From the NCBI RefSeq assembly GCF_026340675.1, contig NZ_JAPEOX010000004.1:62001-126000 (forward strand): DNA of 64,000 nt. Direction: 5' to 3'. The notes beneath the pieces were generated by a model. The model did no database searches, had not been told where the DNA came from, and saw only the letters and a list, made by a program, of their open reading frames with translations. Positions within the stretch are counted from its first letter, which is position 1, and every line of letters starts with the position of its first letter. Of this stretch, positions 49,892-58,686 are shown piece by piece. The position numbers and the translations under genes were made by a program. Source of the DNA: Streptomyces sp. NBC_01264. GTDB lineage: Bacteria > Actinomycetota > Actinomycetes > Streptomycetales > Streptomycetaceae.

Positions 49892-50629
49892 GTGTCACCC
49901 GAGCTGGACACCGATCCCAGCGCGTTTCCCAGCGCGCCGCCTGCCAGCCTCGACGATCCCGAAGTGATCGTCGAGAACGACTGGCGCGCGTTCCAGGAGG
50001 TCGAGCGAACGACCAATCACTGGGACCGGCCCGGGTGGTCGGATGAGCAGCGCTCGTACTACTGGATGCACACGTTCCCGGACCCCGGCGAGCTGCTGCA
50101 GCGGACGGAACACTGCCAACACGTACTGCAGCATCTGGGTATGGACCCCGTACCCGCCGACGGTCTGCACGTGACCGTGCTGCGCGTGGGCGCAGCCGAC
50201 CAGGTTTCGACCGCGCAGCTGGAGCATCTCCTCGACCTGACGCAGGAACTGCCCGTCACCGCCTTCCACGTCCTCGCTCACCCTCTGGCCGGCTCACGGG
50301 GCGCTGTCCGTTACAGCCTTACGCCGTGGAAGCCGCTGATCCGCCTCCACGCCGCGCTTCACGCCGTGGGAAAGCAGGCCGGCGTCCCCGGCGGCGCTCC
50401 GACGACGGCGTTCCGTCCGCATCTGGGCATCGCCTACAGCAACCGAGAGCGATCCGCGGCTGCGGTCATCGACGCCGTCGCACCTCTGCGGTCTCTCCCG
50501 CCGGTACCGCTGCACTTCACGGCCGTGGATCTCGTGGAGCTCCGCCGCCAGGACCGGGCCTACCGCTGGCGAACCATCCGGTCGGTTCCCCTGCCTTCCG
50601 TCGGCCCCTCACGGGCTCCGTCTGCTTGA
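49892..50629 (+). CDS. 2'-5' RNA ligase-family (2H) phosphoesterase
   Basis: A 245-aa protein with both H-x-T/S-type signatures of the 2H superfamily: LHVTVLRVG (HVTV, about 89-92) and FRPHLGIAYSN (HLGI, about 174-177). Such enzymes act on cyclic phosphates or 2'-5' bonds in RNA. The second motif has Gly where Thr/Ser is usual, so activity may be altered. GAGGAG precedes GTG 49892, and it follows the TPR-like regulator by 15 bp. Confidence 0.85.
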   Translation: MSPELDTDPSAFPSAPPASLDDPEVIVENDWRAFQEVERTTNHWDRPGWSDEQRSYYWMHTFPDPGELLQRTEHCQHVLQHLGMDPVPADGLHVTVLRVGAADQVSTAQLEHLLDLTQELPVTAFHVLAHPLAGSRGAVRYSLTPWKPLIRLHAALHAVGKQAGVPGGAPTTAFRPHLGIAYSNRERSAAAVIDAVAPLRSLPPVPLHFTAVDLVELRRQDRAYRWRTIRSVPLPSVGPSRAPSA

Positions 50630-50671
50630 TGGATCGCACGATGACGTCGGCGGCGCGGCGTCGCGCTCCCG

Positions 50672-51676
50672 TCACATGCCGGTACCGGCCGGGAGCCTCT
50701 CCTTCGGCTTCGGGTGCATCTGCGCGCGGGCCCGGGCGTACGCGTCGTCGAGCGTCCGCAGCTCGCCAGCGGTGAGGACTGGCCCGGAGAGAGTCCCGAA
50801 GCTCTCTTCGAGCTGAGTCTCGCTGGAGAAGCCGACGACCGTGGCACAGTGGCCGGCGCGCTGGACCCCGGACAGCAGCGCGAGGCGGGTCAGCGTTCCT
50901 GGAGCGTCACCGAATCGAGTGTGCAGCTCCTCCAGCCCGCCGGGTACCGTCTCGGCGCCGGACGGAGTGAGACCGGCCCGAAGACCCGGGGCTTTCGGCG
51001 CCGCGAGGATCACGCCGACCCCGTGGCGTGCCGTGAACGCGAAGAGGTCTTCGCCTTCCAGCGTGATCACCGGCGTGAGGGCGTTGCATCGGGTCCAGAG
51101 GACGTTCGGTCTGATCAGCCGGAAGAGGTGGAGGAATCGCTCGGCGCAGGCGGCGCGCTCGGCGGGCGTCGCCGCGGCGGGCGTGTATGGCCCCTGCATT
51201 CCGATGGCCTTGATGGCGCCGACTTCCCGCAGGGTGTGCATCTGATCGATTGCGGTGCCCAGGTAGCGGTCTTGAGGGCCGAAGTCCCACGAGTCCAGGG
51301 TGTAGAGGTCCAGCTCCTCGGCGTAGAGGTTCTCCAGTGTCTGCTGCAGCTGGTGGTGGATGTGCCGGTCGGCGTAGGCGTGCGGCGCCGAGCCTCGGAT
51401 CCTCCCGACCTTGCTGCTGGTCAGGAACGTCCGATCCGGATACTCCCGCAGCAGGCGTCCCACCAGTCGTTCGGCCCGTCCGGCTCCGTAGGAGTCGGCG
51501 GTGTCCAGGAGGTTGGCGCCGAGCTCCACCGCGCGGCGCAACCCGTCGAGGAACGGACCGTCATCCCGCTCGCGGGGAAGGTTCCCCGGCAGCCCGACGG
51601 CGCCGAGGTTGACGCCCAGGGGGTGAGCCAAGAGGCCCTGTCCCAGATGACGACTCGTCAGGTCCAAGTCGGTCAT
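50672..51676 (-). CDS. aldo/keto reductase-like protein
   Basis: A 334-aa (beta/alpha)8 protein. The catalytic Asp and Tyr are in NLLDTADSYGAGRAERLVG, and Lys in LTSSKVGRI. Where active enzymes have the catalytic His after the fourth strand, this has LDLYTLDSWDFG, so the His is absent. The NADPH site is suggested by GILAAPKAP-type and TVVGFSSETQLEES segments. ATG overlaps the ATPase stop (ATGA). It may be a reduced-activity or non-catalytic member; related proteins are common near Streptomyces regulators. Confidence 0.85.
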   Translation of the reverse strand: MTDLDLTSRHLGQGLLAHPLGVNLGAVGLPGNLPRERDDGPFLDGLRRAVELGANLLDTADSYGAGRAERLVGRLLREYPDRTFLTSSKVGRIRGSAPHAYADRHIHHQLQQTLENLYAEELDLYTLDSWDFGPQDRYLGTAIDQMHTLREVGAIKAIGMQGPYTPAAATPAERAACAERFLHLFRLIRPNVLWTRCNALTPVITLEGEDLFAFTARHGVGVILAAPKAPGLRAGLTPSGAETVPGGLEELHTRFGDAPGTLTRLALLSGVQRAGHCATVVGFSSETQLEESFGTLSGPVLTAGELRTLDDAYARARAQMHPKPKERLPAGTGM

Positions 51677-52128
51677 CAGCGAGATCCTTCCCGCGTCAGC
51701 ACAGCGATGACGATCTTTCCGTTCGCGGTTTCCTCGACCGACCAGGTGTCGGCGAGGTTCTGGATGATGAACAACCCGCGTCCGCTTGCAGCCACGGAGT
51801 CCGGCTCCACGGACGAGTTGCGGGGTTGTGAGGGCAGGACGTCGGTGTCACGGCCAAGGTCGACGACACCCAGCGCCGTGCCGAGCTCGTAGACCTCGAT
51901 CCTTATGAGGACCGCGCCGCTGCTGTGCTGGACGGCGTTGGCGATGAGTTCACTGGCGATCAGCATGGCGTCATCGACCTGTCCCTCGTCGACGTCGTCC
52001 AGGAAGCTGGTAAGCGCAACGCGTGCGGTGCGTTGCGGGGCCGGAAGTCCGGCAAGCTCGACATCGCAGTGGTCTAACAGATTTCCGAGGCTCCGGTCGT
52101 GGACCAGCTCGGCGGTAGTCGGAGGCAA
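51676..52128 (-). CDS. GHKL ATPase-domain protein (anti-sigma/serine kinase type)
   Basis: A 150-aa HATPase_c protein of the RsbW/SpoIIAB-like group common in Streptomyces: N-box MLIASELIANAVQHSS, G1 region VVDLGRDTDVLP and G2 SGRGLFIIQNLADTWSVE. The usual role is binding a sigma factor or phosphorylating an antagonist. The TTG at 52128 is chosen because GAGGAG lies six bases before and the length fits; the longer frame crosses the mirrored promoter repeat. It is co-translated with the aldo/keto reductase-like gene. Confidence 0.88.
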   Translation of the reverse strand: MPPTTAELVHDRSLGNLLDHCDVELAGLPAPQRTARVALTSFLDDVDEGQVDDAMLIASELIANAVQHSSGAVLIRIEVYELGTALGVVDLGRDTDVLPSQPRNSSVEPDSVAASGRGLFIIQNLADTWSVEETANGKIVIAVLTREGSR

Positions 52129-52209
52129 CCTCGTCTCCTCGTGATCGAGACGCCCTGCGGCGTGGCCGGAATCGACCCGCTTCCACCGTGACGGAAGACC
52201 GCGGGCATC

Positions 52210-52362
52210 GGTACGCCAAACCGCGGCCACTTCTGTGTCACTTCGCCGACCGTCAGGCACTCCGACACGTCCACCACGACGGACAAAGCATGCCAATCCA
52301 CGTGCGTTGTGTGCTCCGGCTGCGGGTGAAGTGGCCCACAAGTGGCCGCAGTTTGGCGTACC
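52210..52362. promoter_or_regulatory. 38-bp mirrored repeat in a divergent promoter region
   Basis: The arms 52210-52247 and 52325-52362 are inverted copies with 33 of 38 identical bases, 77 bp apart. Each begins GGTACGCCAAAC at its outer edge and contains CACTT-N6-CACTT, two direct half-sites 11 bp apart. The leftward ATPase gene starts 82 bp outside the left arm and the rightward DUF6415-like gene 248 bp outside the right arm. The 480-bp gap holds no gene that I can support. Confidence 0.7.
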
Positions 52363-52609
52363 GCTGTCCCGCCGGTTCCGTCACCGTGGAGTGACGCCAG
52401 CGACCGCGGTCCCGGAGCCACCGGATTGCGGGCCGCTGTCTGGGCGGTCAGCTCTCTCCCGGGCCGTCGTCCAGATCGGTTCCGCGCCGCCTGACAGCCG
52501 CGGGACCCGTCCCTGTTCCGGTGCCGCGCCGGCCTCCCCCGCCACGGCGCGGCACCAGAGCCCCCTCACGATTCGCCCGAGCGGTCTTCTCGTCTGGAGA
52601 GCAGTTCCC

Positions 52610-53137
52610 ATGAACTTACGGAGTCACCACCTGTGGCAGGTCGCGATCGGCGAGCCGCCGCCGGGTGCGCTCCCCCGAGCCCACGCAGAGCCCGGGTGGC
52701 AGCGTGTCCGTCCGGCGATGCCCTCCCGCAACCTCGCTGCGGCGGTGACCGAGACCGTCACCCTGGTGCTCGGCGAGGAGTCCCCCCTGCCGGAGAGCGA
52801 GCAGGACGTCGTCGACCTCGTACAACGTCTCCGCGGGCACGTCATGCAGCTCGGCGCTGTTGCCCTCCCCGGGCCCGCGCTGGACCACGCAAGGGAGATC
52901 AGCGGGGGCGACCTCCCGGACGGCTACGTTCCGTCGCGGGTCTACCTGCGTCAGTTGGCGGAGGCGACTCAGGACCTCGTTCGGGCCGCCAACTCCCCAC
53001 CGCAGTGCGAGGAGCGGAGGGCACTCGGCCCGGGCCGATGGAAAGTTCGGCGCCCTAGCCGCAACGCACTTCGCGGGATGGTGTTCGCCGTCGCGGTGGC
53101 CATCCTGATCATCGTCAGCTCCCTTCCGCGGCAGTGA
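52610..53137 (+). CDS. DUF6415-like protein with C-terminal membrane anchor
   Basis: A 175-aa protein. The central helical region (LVLGEESPLPESEQDVVDLV, LRGHVMQLGAVALPGPALDH, LAEATQDLVRAANS) fits my memory of DUF6415, annotated as a natural-product biosynthesis family near lanthipeptide genes. A C-terminal span (ALRGMVFAVAVAILIIVSSL, about 150-172) would tether it to the membrane. GGAGAG precedes the ATG at 52610. It opens the long rightward run. Confidence 0.7.
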   Translation: MNLRSHHLWQVAIGEPPPGALPRAHAEPGWQRVRPAMPSRNLAAAVTETVTLVLGEESPLPESEQDVVDLVQRLRGHVMQLGAVALPGPALDHAREISGGDLPDGYVPSRVYLRQLAEATQDLVRAANSPPQCEERRALGPGRWKVRRPSRNALRGMVFAVAVAILIIVSSLPRQ

Positions 53138-53147
53138 GGGCCGCGCG

Positions 53148-53291
53148 ATGACGAGCGCCGGCTGGGCCGTGGTCGCCGTGATCGTCGGCGCCATGGCCGT
53201 CCTGATGGTCCTCGGGCCCCGATGGGGGGCGACCGATCGCCGCAGAGGACCGGAATCGAAATCGGATGAGGAGCATGAGCAACAGTCCTGA
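53148..53291 (+). CDS. 47-aa single-span membrane protein
   Basis: MTSAGWAVVAVIVGAMAVLM opens a single hydrophobic span (about 5-24), followed by a polar, charged tail (TDRRRGPESKSDEEHEQQS). It starts 10 bp after the DUF6415-like stop and overlaps the start of the next small gene. Short length and tight packing indicate a real small gene. Function unknown. Confidence 0.6.
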   Translation: MTSAGWAVVAVIVGAMAVLMVLGPRWGATDRRRGPESKSDEEHEQQS

Positions 53292-53472
53292 CAGGAACAC
53301 CCGCCACGACGGCCCCGAGCGGGTGCTCGCCACGATTCGCGAGCCCCGCGTTCCGCAGCTGGTCCAAAGCGGAGCGTCTCTTCTCGAGCGCACGGACCTG
53401 CGGAATGTCGTAGTACCCGGCACGGCCGACGCGCTGGAGAAGTTCTTCATCACCGGCCGGGACCTCGCGTGA
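53275..53472 (+). CDS. 65-aa peptide, possible precursor for the lantibiotic dehydratase
   Basis: It starts MSNSPDRNTRHDGPERVLAT and ends EKFFITGRDLA, with six Ser/Thr and no Cys. It is 52 bp before the dehydratase gene, the usual place for a lanthipeptide precursor. Lack of Cys would rule out lanthionine rings, and no FNLD-type leader motif is visible, so precursor status is uncertain. ATG 53266 is an alternative start three codons earlier. Confidence 0.5.
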   Translation: MSNSPDRNTRHDGPERVLATIREPRVPQLVQSGASLLERTDLRNVVVPGTADALEKFFITGRDLA

Positions 53473-53524
53473 CCTACCGCCGAACCCCCACCCAGCCGTT
53501 CACGTTCGCCAGCAAGGGAGAGGC

Positions 53525-56500
53525 ATGAGCACCGCCGGCCGCCGTTTGCGCTACCTCAGCGCCCAGCCCGCCATGCTGCGGGCCGTCTGCCACCCCGACA
53601 CCTGCCCGCTGCCCGCTGTCCCCGACCTGACCGACCGGTCGGCGTCCGGAGTCGCCGCCGCACGCGCCTGGATTCAGGCGATGTGGCGCCTCATGGAGGT
53701 CCAGGAGCCCGTGCGGCACGCCAGCGCCGACCTGGCCCACAGCCTGGACCTGCTCGTGAAGAACGATGCCGCGAGCACGGACGAGATCTTCAGCGTGGCG
53801 TTGTCGTTGCTCGCGTACCGCACCCGTCTGCTGACCCGGGCAGTGCCGTTCGGGCTCTTCGCCGGAGTCGCCGAGATCGCCTTCGGTTCCGGGGCCACAG
53901 CGCGGTGGGGTGAAGAACACCATGCGGTGGCCCGCGCGGACGGGCGCTGGCTCACCGAGGTCATCGGCACGCTGGAGTCGATTCCCGCTCTGCGGGAGCG
54001 CCTGTGGCTGGTCGCGTCGGACATCCTGACCCGGCGCGGAGATCGGCTCGTCCTGCCCTGGCAGTCGCGGCGCCCGGATGCCACCGGTACCGAGGTGCTG
54101 GAGACGTCCCTTCGGCTGGAGCCGGAAGTGCGGGTGCTCGTCGACCTCGCCGCCTCACCGACTCCGTACGGCGACCTCCTCGACAAGGTGCGCGCCGAGG
54201 CCCCCCGGCGTGCGGCCGAAGACGTACGCGCGTTACTCGACGGGCTCATCGCCCACCGGGTCCTGATCACCTGCCTGCAGCCTCCGGCCACGGAAACGGA
54301 CGCCCTGCGCTACGTACTCGACCAGCTGGAGCGCGTGCGCGCGGACCGGATCCCCGAGGCCGCCGACCTGGCCGCCGAATTGCACCGCATCCACCAGCTG
54401 ATGAGGGCGCACAACGCGGCGCCAGCGGCCCACCGCGCGCCCCTGCGCCAGCAACTCCGTGACTCGATGGCCCCCTACTCGACGGCGCAGCCGGTGGCCA
54501 TCGACACCCTGCTGGACGCCGAGGTGGTCCTGCCCCGGCAGGTGGCATGGGAGGCCGAACGGGCCGCACAGCTGCTCGCGCGGATCAGCCCGGAGCCCTA
54601 CGGCACTCCCGACTGGCGTGCGTACCGCGACCGCTTCCTCGCCGAGTACGGGATCGGCGTCGCGGTACCGCTGCTGGAGCTGACCGCGCCCACGGGCCTG
54701 GGCCTGCCGGATGGTTTCCACGGCACGCCGACCGTCGGAGCCAGGGCGGAGACCCTGACCACCCGCGACACGGAACTCCTCGCGGCCACCCAGCACGCGG
54801 CCCTGACCGGATCCGATCTCGTACTCGACGACGAGCTGGCCGGCCGGATCGCCGTCGGCGACCCGGACCGCATGTCCCCGCCCGCGCACCTGGAGCTGCT
54901 GTTCGAGCTGCACAGTGCGTCGCTCGGCGCCCTGTCGGACGGGAAGTTCGCGCTCGCCGTACGCGGCACGCGGGGATGGGGCTACTTCACGGGCGGGAGG
55001 TTCGCCGCGCTGCTCGCCCAGCAGCCCGGCAGCCGCCTGCTTGACACGCTCGCTGACCGGCCGGTCAGCACCGCGGGAGCGAAGCGCGCACAGCTCTCCT
55101 TCCCGGGACTGACCCCGGCCGGCCTGCACATCACCCGCACGCCCCTCATCTCGCCCACCGTCATCTCCCTGGCAGAGCACCGGGATCCGGCCGCCGGCAC
55201 CGACCGGATCGAGCTGTCCGATCTTGCCGTGCTGTGCGACGGACACGTCCTGCACCTGGTCTCCCGCTCGCGGCGGCAGGTCATCGAGGTGGGGAAGTTG
55301 CATCCGCTGCAGATCGAGTGCCAGTCGCCCGCGGTCGTCCGGTTCCTGGAGGAGCTGTCGCGTGGCCAGGCCGTGCGGATGGTCGGCCCGCTGGGCACTC
55401 TGCGGCCCATGAACTGGGGGGCCGCCGACCGTCTGCCCGAGCTGCCGCGGCTCAAGGCCGGACGGGTCGTCCTCAGCCCCGCGATGTGGAGCCTCAACCA
55501 CGCCGAACTGCCCGGCCCCCGCGCAGGCTTCGCCGAGTGGGAGGCCGGTTTTTCCGCCTGGCGGGCCCAGCGCAGCATCCCCGTCCCCGATCGGGTGCTG
55601 CTGGAACGCTTCGACGTCCGCATCGCCCTGGACCTCAGCACGCCCAGCGACCTCGCGCTCCTCAGGGATCAGGTGACCGGCGTCGGGCCGGGCCCCGTCC
55701 GTCTCGTCGAAGGCCCGGCCCCGGGCGCCTTCGGCTGGTCCAGCGGCCGAGCCAACGAGGTCGTCACCCTCCTGCGGTCGGCTGCCCCGCGCCGACCCGC
55801 GCCCGATCTGCGCACCCTGAACGAGCCGCGCGAGCATGTGGCGCATCTGCCGGGCGCCTCGCGCTACCTCCACGCCCACCTGTATGGACCGTCCCAGGGC
55901 CGCGAGGACCTGATCGCCGATCACCTGCTCGCGCTGCTGGCCGACCTGGGGCAACCGCTGTGGTGGACCCGGCCCGGCGCCGGTCAGGATCCGCATCTGG
56001 AACTGACCCTGCGCCTACCCGATGCCGCCGGGGCCGGGGACGCGGTGCGCCACCTCGGCACGTGGGCCGAGCACCTCGTCGAGGCGGGAGCCCTGCGCGA
56101 GATGACGCTGGTGCCCTACCGGCCGCACACCGGATTGTGGGGCGACGGCCCGCTGCTGGAGGCCGCCGAGGAGATCGCGGCGGCCGACTCCGCGGCCGTC
56201 GCCCGCCACCTTCCCCCGCGTCCCGGAACGGACCGGCATCTCCTCGCAGCGACCCACCTTCTCGGCATCGTCCACGGATTCTTCGGTGACCGGGAGGCCG
56301 GGCTGGCCTGGCTGATGGCGCAGCCGAAACTGTCCGGCGAGCGGCTGCCGACCGGCGTCGGGCAGGCGGCCGGCCGCCTGGCGGACGCGCTGACGCCCAC
56401 CGGGGACACCCCGGGGGCCTCACCGTGGGCGGTGCGCCACCGTGCGCTCGGCGCCTACGGGATCCTCGTGCGCCGCACCGACGTGGTAGACGCCGACCGC

Positions 56501-56680
56501 GTGCTGGATGAACTCCTGCATCTGCACTGCCTGCGGATGCTCGGCCCCGATCCGGGCGCCGAGCAGACCGCGCGGCGGCTCGCCCGCGGCCACGCTGTAG
56601 CGGCCCGGGAGACGGGGCCCCGTCCGCGCTCCTCCCCGGATCGGGGTCCGAGGAACGCGGCGAAGCCGCCCCCGCGGTGA
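53525..56680 (+). CDS. class I lantibiotic dehydratase with fused elimination domain
   Basis: A 1051-aa LanB-type protein. The glutamylation domain fills about residues 1-680 (AYRTRLLTRAVPFGLFAGVA, LEVLETSLRLEPEVRVLVDL-type strand, SWAYFTGGRF region), and the SpaB_C/elimination domain about 780-1010 (YLHAHLYGPSQGREDLIADH, LPLWWTRPGAGQDPHLELTL-type region). Family enzymes use glutamyl-tRNA to activate Ser/Thr and eliminate glutamate, giving dehydro residues. No LanC cyclase was found in the window. AGGGAGAGG precedes the ATG. The GH15 gene follows after 53 bp. Confidence 0.9.
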   Translation: MSTAGRRLRYLSAQPAMLRAVCHPDTCPLPAVPDLTDRSASGVAAARAWIQAMWRLMEVQEPVRHASADLAHSLDLLVKNDAASTDEIFSVALSLLAYRTRLLTRAVPFGLFAGVAEIAFGSGATARWGEEHHAVARADGRWLTEVIGTLESIPALRERLWLVASDILTRRGDRLVLPWQSRRPDATGTEVLETSLRLEPEVRVLVDLAASPTPYGDLLDKVRAEAPRRAAEDVRALLDGLIAHRVLITCLQPPATETDALRYVLDQLERVRADRIPEAADLAAELHRIHQLMRAHNAAPAAHRAPLRQQLRDSMAPYSTAQPVAIDTLLDAEVVLPRQVAWEAERAAQLLARISPEPYGTPDWRAYRDRFLAEYGIGVAVPLLELTAPTGLGLPDGFHGTPTVGARAETLTTRDTELLAATQHAALTGSDLVLDDELAGRIAVGDPDRMSPPAHLELLFELHSASLGALSDGKFALAVRGTRGWGYFTGGRFAALLAQQPGSRLLDTLADRPVSTAGAKRAQLSFPGLTPAGLHITRTPLISPTVISLAEHRDPAAGTDRIELSDLAVLCDGHVLHLVSRSRRQVIEVGKLHPLQIECQSPAVVRFLEELSRGQAVRMVGPLGTLRPMNWGAADRLPELPRLKAGRVVLSPAMWSLNHAELPGPRAGFAEWEAGFSAWRAQRSIPVPDRVLLERFDVRIALDLSTPSDLALLRDQVTGVGPGPVRLVEGPAPGAFGWSSGRANEVVTLLRSAAPRRPAPDLRTLNEPREHVAHLPGASRYLHAHLYGPSQGREDLIADHLLALLADLGQPLWWTRPGAGQDPHLELTLRLPDAAGAGDAVRHLGTWAEHLVEAGALREMTLVPYRPHTGLWGDGPLLEAAEEIAAADSAAVARHLPPRPGTDRHLLAATHLLGIVHGFFGDREAGLAWLMAQPKLSGERLPTGVGQAAGRLADALTPTGDTPGASPWAVRHRALGAYGILVRRTDVVDADRVLDELLHLHCLRMLGPDPGAEQTARRLARGHAVAARETGPRPRSSPDRGPRNAAKPPPR

Positions 56681-56733
56681 CCCCTCCCGCCCGCACCCGT
56701 CCCTGCCCGAGCGACACACCGAGGACCTGATAC

Positions 56734-58686
56734 ATGTCCCAGCACTCCCCCGCCGCCTTGACCGCTGACGTGCGCGGTCCGATGCCGGGCCCCCTGCCCG
56801 CGGGCGGCGTCTTCCCGGGTTTCCCGCGCCCTGAGCAGTTCCCCGCCGCGCGTACGGCCGCGATGCGGTCGGTGGGGCGGATCGAGGACCAGGCGTTCAT
56901 CGGGAACATGCGTACCGGCGCGCACGTCGACCGGGACGGCGCCATCACCATGCTGTCCCCCGGGAGGTTCGACGCGCCGGCGGTCTTCGCCCGGCTACTG
57001 GGCAGCGAGGAACACGGCCTGTGGCGCGTGGGTCCCGCTGCGGACGGGCCGGCGCCGGTGGCGGACCGGCGCCGGTACCTGCCGGGCACCCTGGTCCTGG
57101 AGTCCACCTGGATCACCCGGGACGGCACCGTGCAGCTGGTCGACTTCATGCCGACCGCCGGGCAGGCGCCGCACGTGGTCCGGATCGTGCGGGGCATCAG
57201 CGGGCGGGTCACGATGCGGTCCCTGCTTCGCGCCCGCCCCGACTACGGCCGCCACGTCCCGGCCGTGCGTGCCCAGGGCCGCCGGGCGAGCGTCGACCTC
57301 GATCCGGGCCGCCTGTGGCTCGACACCCCCGCCCCCACCCAGGCCACCGACGACGACCTGCTGACGGAGTTCGAGGTGTCCGAGGGCGAGACCCTCTCGC
57401 TCACCCTGACGTGGTCGCCGGACACCGACGCCCCGCCACCGCTGCCGGACACCACCGGCCTCCTCAAGGAGACCGTCGACTTCTGGCGGGAGTGGATCAG
57501 CCAGTCCACTTACGCCGGACCGCACCGGGACGCGTTCGAGCAGTGCCTCATCACGCTCAAGGCCCTCACCTACGCGCCGACCGGCGCGATCGTGGCGGCG
57601 GCGACGACCTCGCTGCCCGAAGAGATCGGCGGAATCCGCAACTGGGACTACCGCTACTGCTGGCTGCGGGACAGCGCCTTCATCGTCGAGGCGTTCCTGG
57701 CCTGCGGATTCATCGACGAGGCGCGGGCCTGGATCGACTGGCTGCGTATCGCGATCGGCGGACGCCCCGATCTGATCCAGGTGATGTACGGGGTGGGCGG
57801 CGAACGCGACCTGCTCGAGACCATCCTCGACTGGCTCCCCGGTCACGAAGGCTCCACCCCGGTCCGCACCGGCAACGCCGCCGCCAAGCAGCTCCAGGTC
57901 GACGTCTACGGCGAGGTCATCAGCGCCCTCTACGAGGCGCAGCTGCGTGACCCGTCGCTGGCGCCGGCCGTCGGGCCGATGATCACCGACCTGGCCGCCT
58001 GTCTGGAGGATCTGTGGTCGGAGCCGGATGAGGGGATCTGGGAAGTGCGCGGCGACCGGCGGCACTTCGTGCACTCCAAGGTGATGGCGTGGGTGGCGTA
58101 CGACCGTGCGGTCAAGCTCATCGACGCCGGTCACGCCCGCGGTCCGGCGGAGCGGTGGCGGGCCTTGCGCGAGGAGATCCACGCCCAGGTGTGCCTGCTC
58201 GGCTACGACGAGCAGCGGGGCACCTTCACGCAGTCCTACGGGTCGACGGAGCTGGATGCGGCGCTGCTGCAGATGGTGGCCGTCGGCTTCCTGCCGCCCA
58301 CCGACAAGCGGATCATCGGCACCGTCGAAGCTGTTCAGCGGGATCTGTCCATCCAGGGCGGCTTCCTGCTGCGCTACCACACCCGCGGCGCGGTGCCCGG
58401 CCGTGACGGACTGCCCGGTGACGAGGGCGCGTTCTTGATCTGCTCGGGCTGGCTGGTCTCGGCGCTGGCCCGGATCGGGCGGGTGGACGAGGCCGAGATC
58501 CTCCTCGACGGTCTGCTCAGCACCAGCAACGACGTCGGGTTGATGTCCGAGGAGTGGGACCCGCAAAAGCAGCGGCAACTCGGCAACTTCCCGCAGGGCT
58601 TTTCGCACTTGGCGGTCATCCTGGCTGCGCTGGCGGTGCATGCCGCGCGGGGCGGCCACGCCCTGGCCGTAGGGGCCGACCGATGA
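56734..58686 (+). CDS. glycoside hydrolase family 15 (glucoamylase/trehalase type)
   Basis: A 650-aa GH15 enzyme. The N-terminal beta-sandwich spans about 45-240; the (alpha/alpha)6 catalytic domain shows IGGIRNWDYRYCWLRDSAFI (about 300-320), then the first acid in WEVRGDRRHFVHSKVMAWVA and the second, LMSEEWDPQKQRQLGNFPQG (Glu in EEWD about 610). It lacks a signal peptide and a starch-binding domain, so it is cytoplasmic and probably acts on trehalose or a maltooligosaccharide. Its stop overlaps the next start (ATGA). A GH15 inside a RiPP/conservon run is unusual. Confidence 0.92.
   Translation: MSQHSPAALTADVRGPMPGPLPAGGVFPGFPRPEQFPAARTAAMRSVGRIEDQAFIGNMRTGAHVDRDGAITMLSPGRFDAPAVFARLLGSEEHGLWRVGPAADGPAPVADRRRYLPGTLVLESTWITRDGTVQLVDFMPTAGQAPHVVRIVRGISGRVTMRSLLRARPDYGRHVPAVRAQGRRASVDLDPGRLWLDTPAPTQATDDDLLTEFEVSEGETLSLTLTWSPDTDAPPPLPDTTGLLKETVDFWREWISQSTYAGPHRDAFEQCLITLKALTYAPTGAIVAAATTSLPEEIGGIRNWDYRYCWLRDSAFIVEAFLACGFIDEARAWIDWLRIAIGGRPDLIQVMYGVGGERDLLETILDWLPGHEGSTPVRTGNAAAKQLQVDVYGEVISALYEAQLRDPSLAPAVGPMITDLAACLEDLWSEPDEGIWEVRGDRRHFVHSKVMAWVAYDRAVKLIDAGHARGPAERWRALREEIHAQVCLLGYDEQRGTFTQSYGSTELDAALLQMVAVGFLPPTDKRIIGTVEAVQRDLSIQGGFLLRYHTRGAVPGRDGLPGDEGAFLICSGWLVSALARIGRVDEAEILLDGLLSTSNDVGLMSEEWDPQKQRQLGNFPQGFSHLAVILAALAVHAARGGHALAVGADR

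Noticed and set aside
52129..52341. The longer N-terminus of the ATPase-domain protein starting at 52341
   Set aside because: It would cross the left arm of the mirrored repeat and add 71 residues without pattern; TTG 52128 has a good ribosome site and gives the family length.
56995..58659. A 554-codon leftward open frame opposite the GH15 gene
   Set aside because: It is the antisense of a clearly conserved glycosidase and has no domain pattern.
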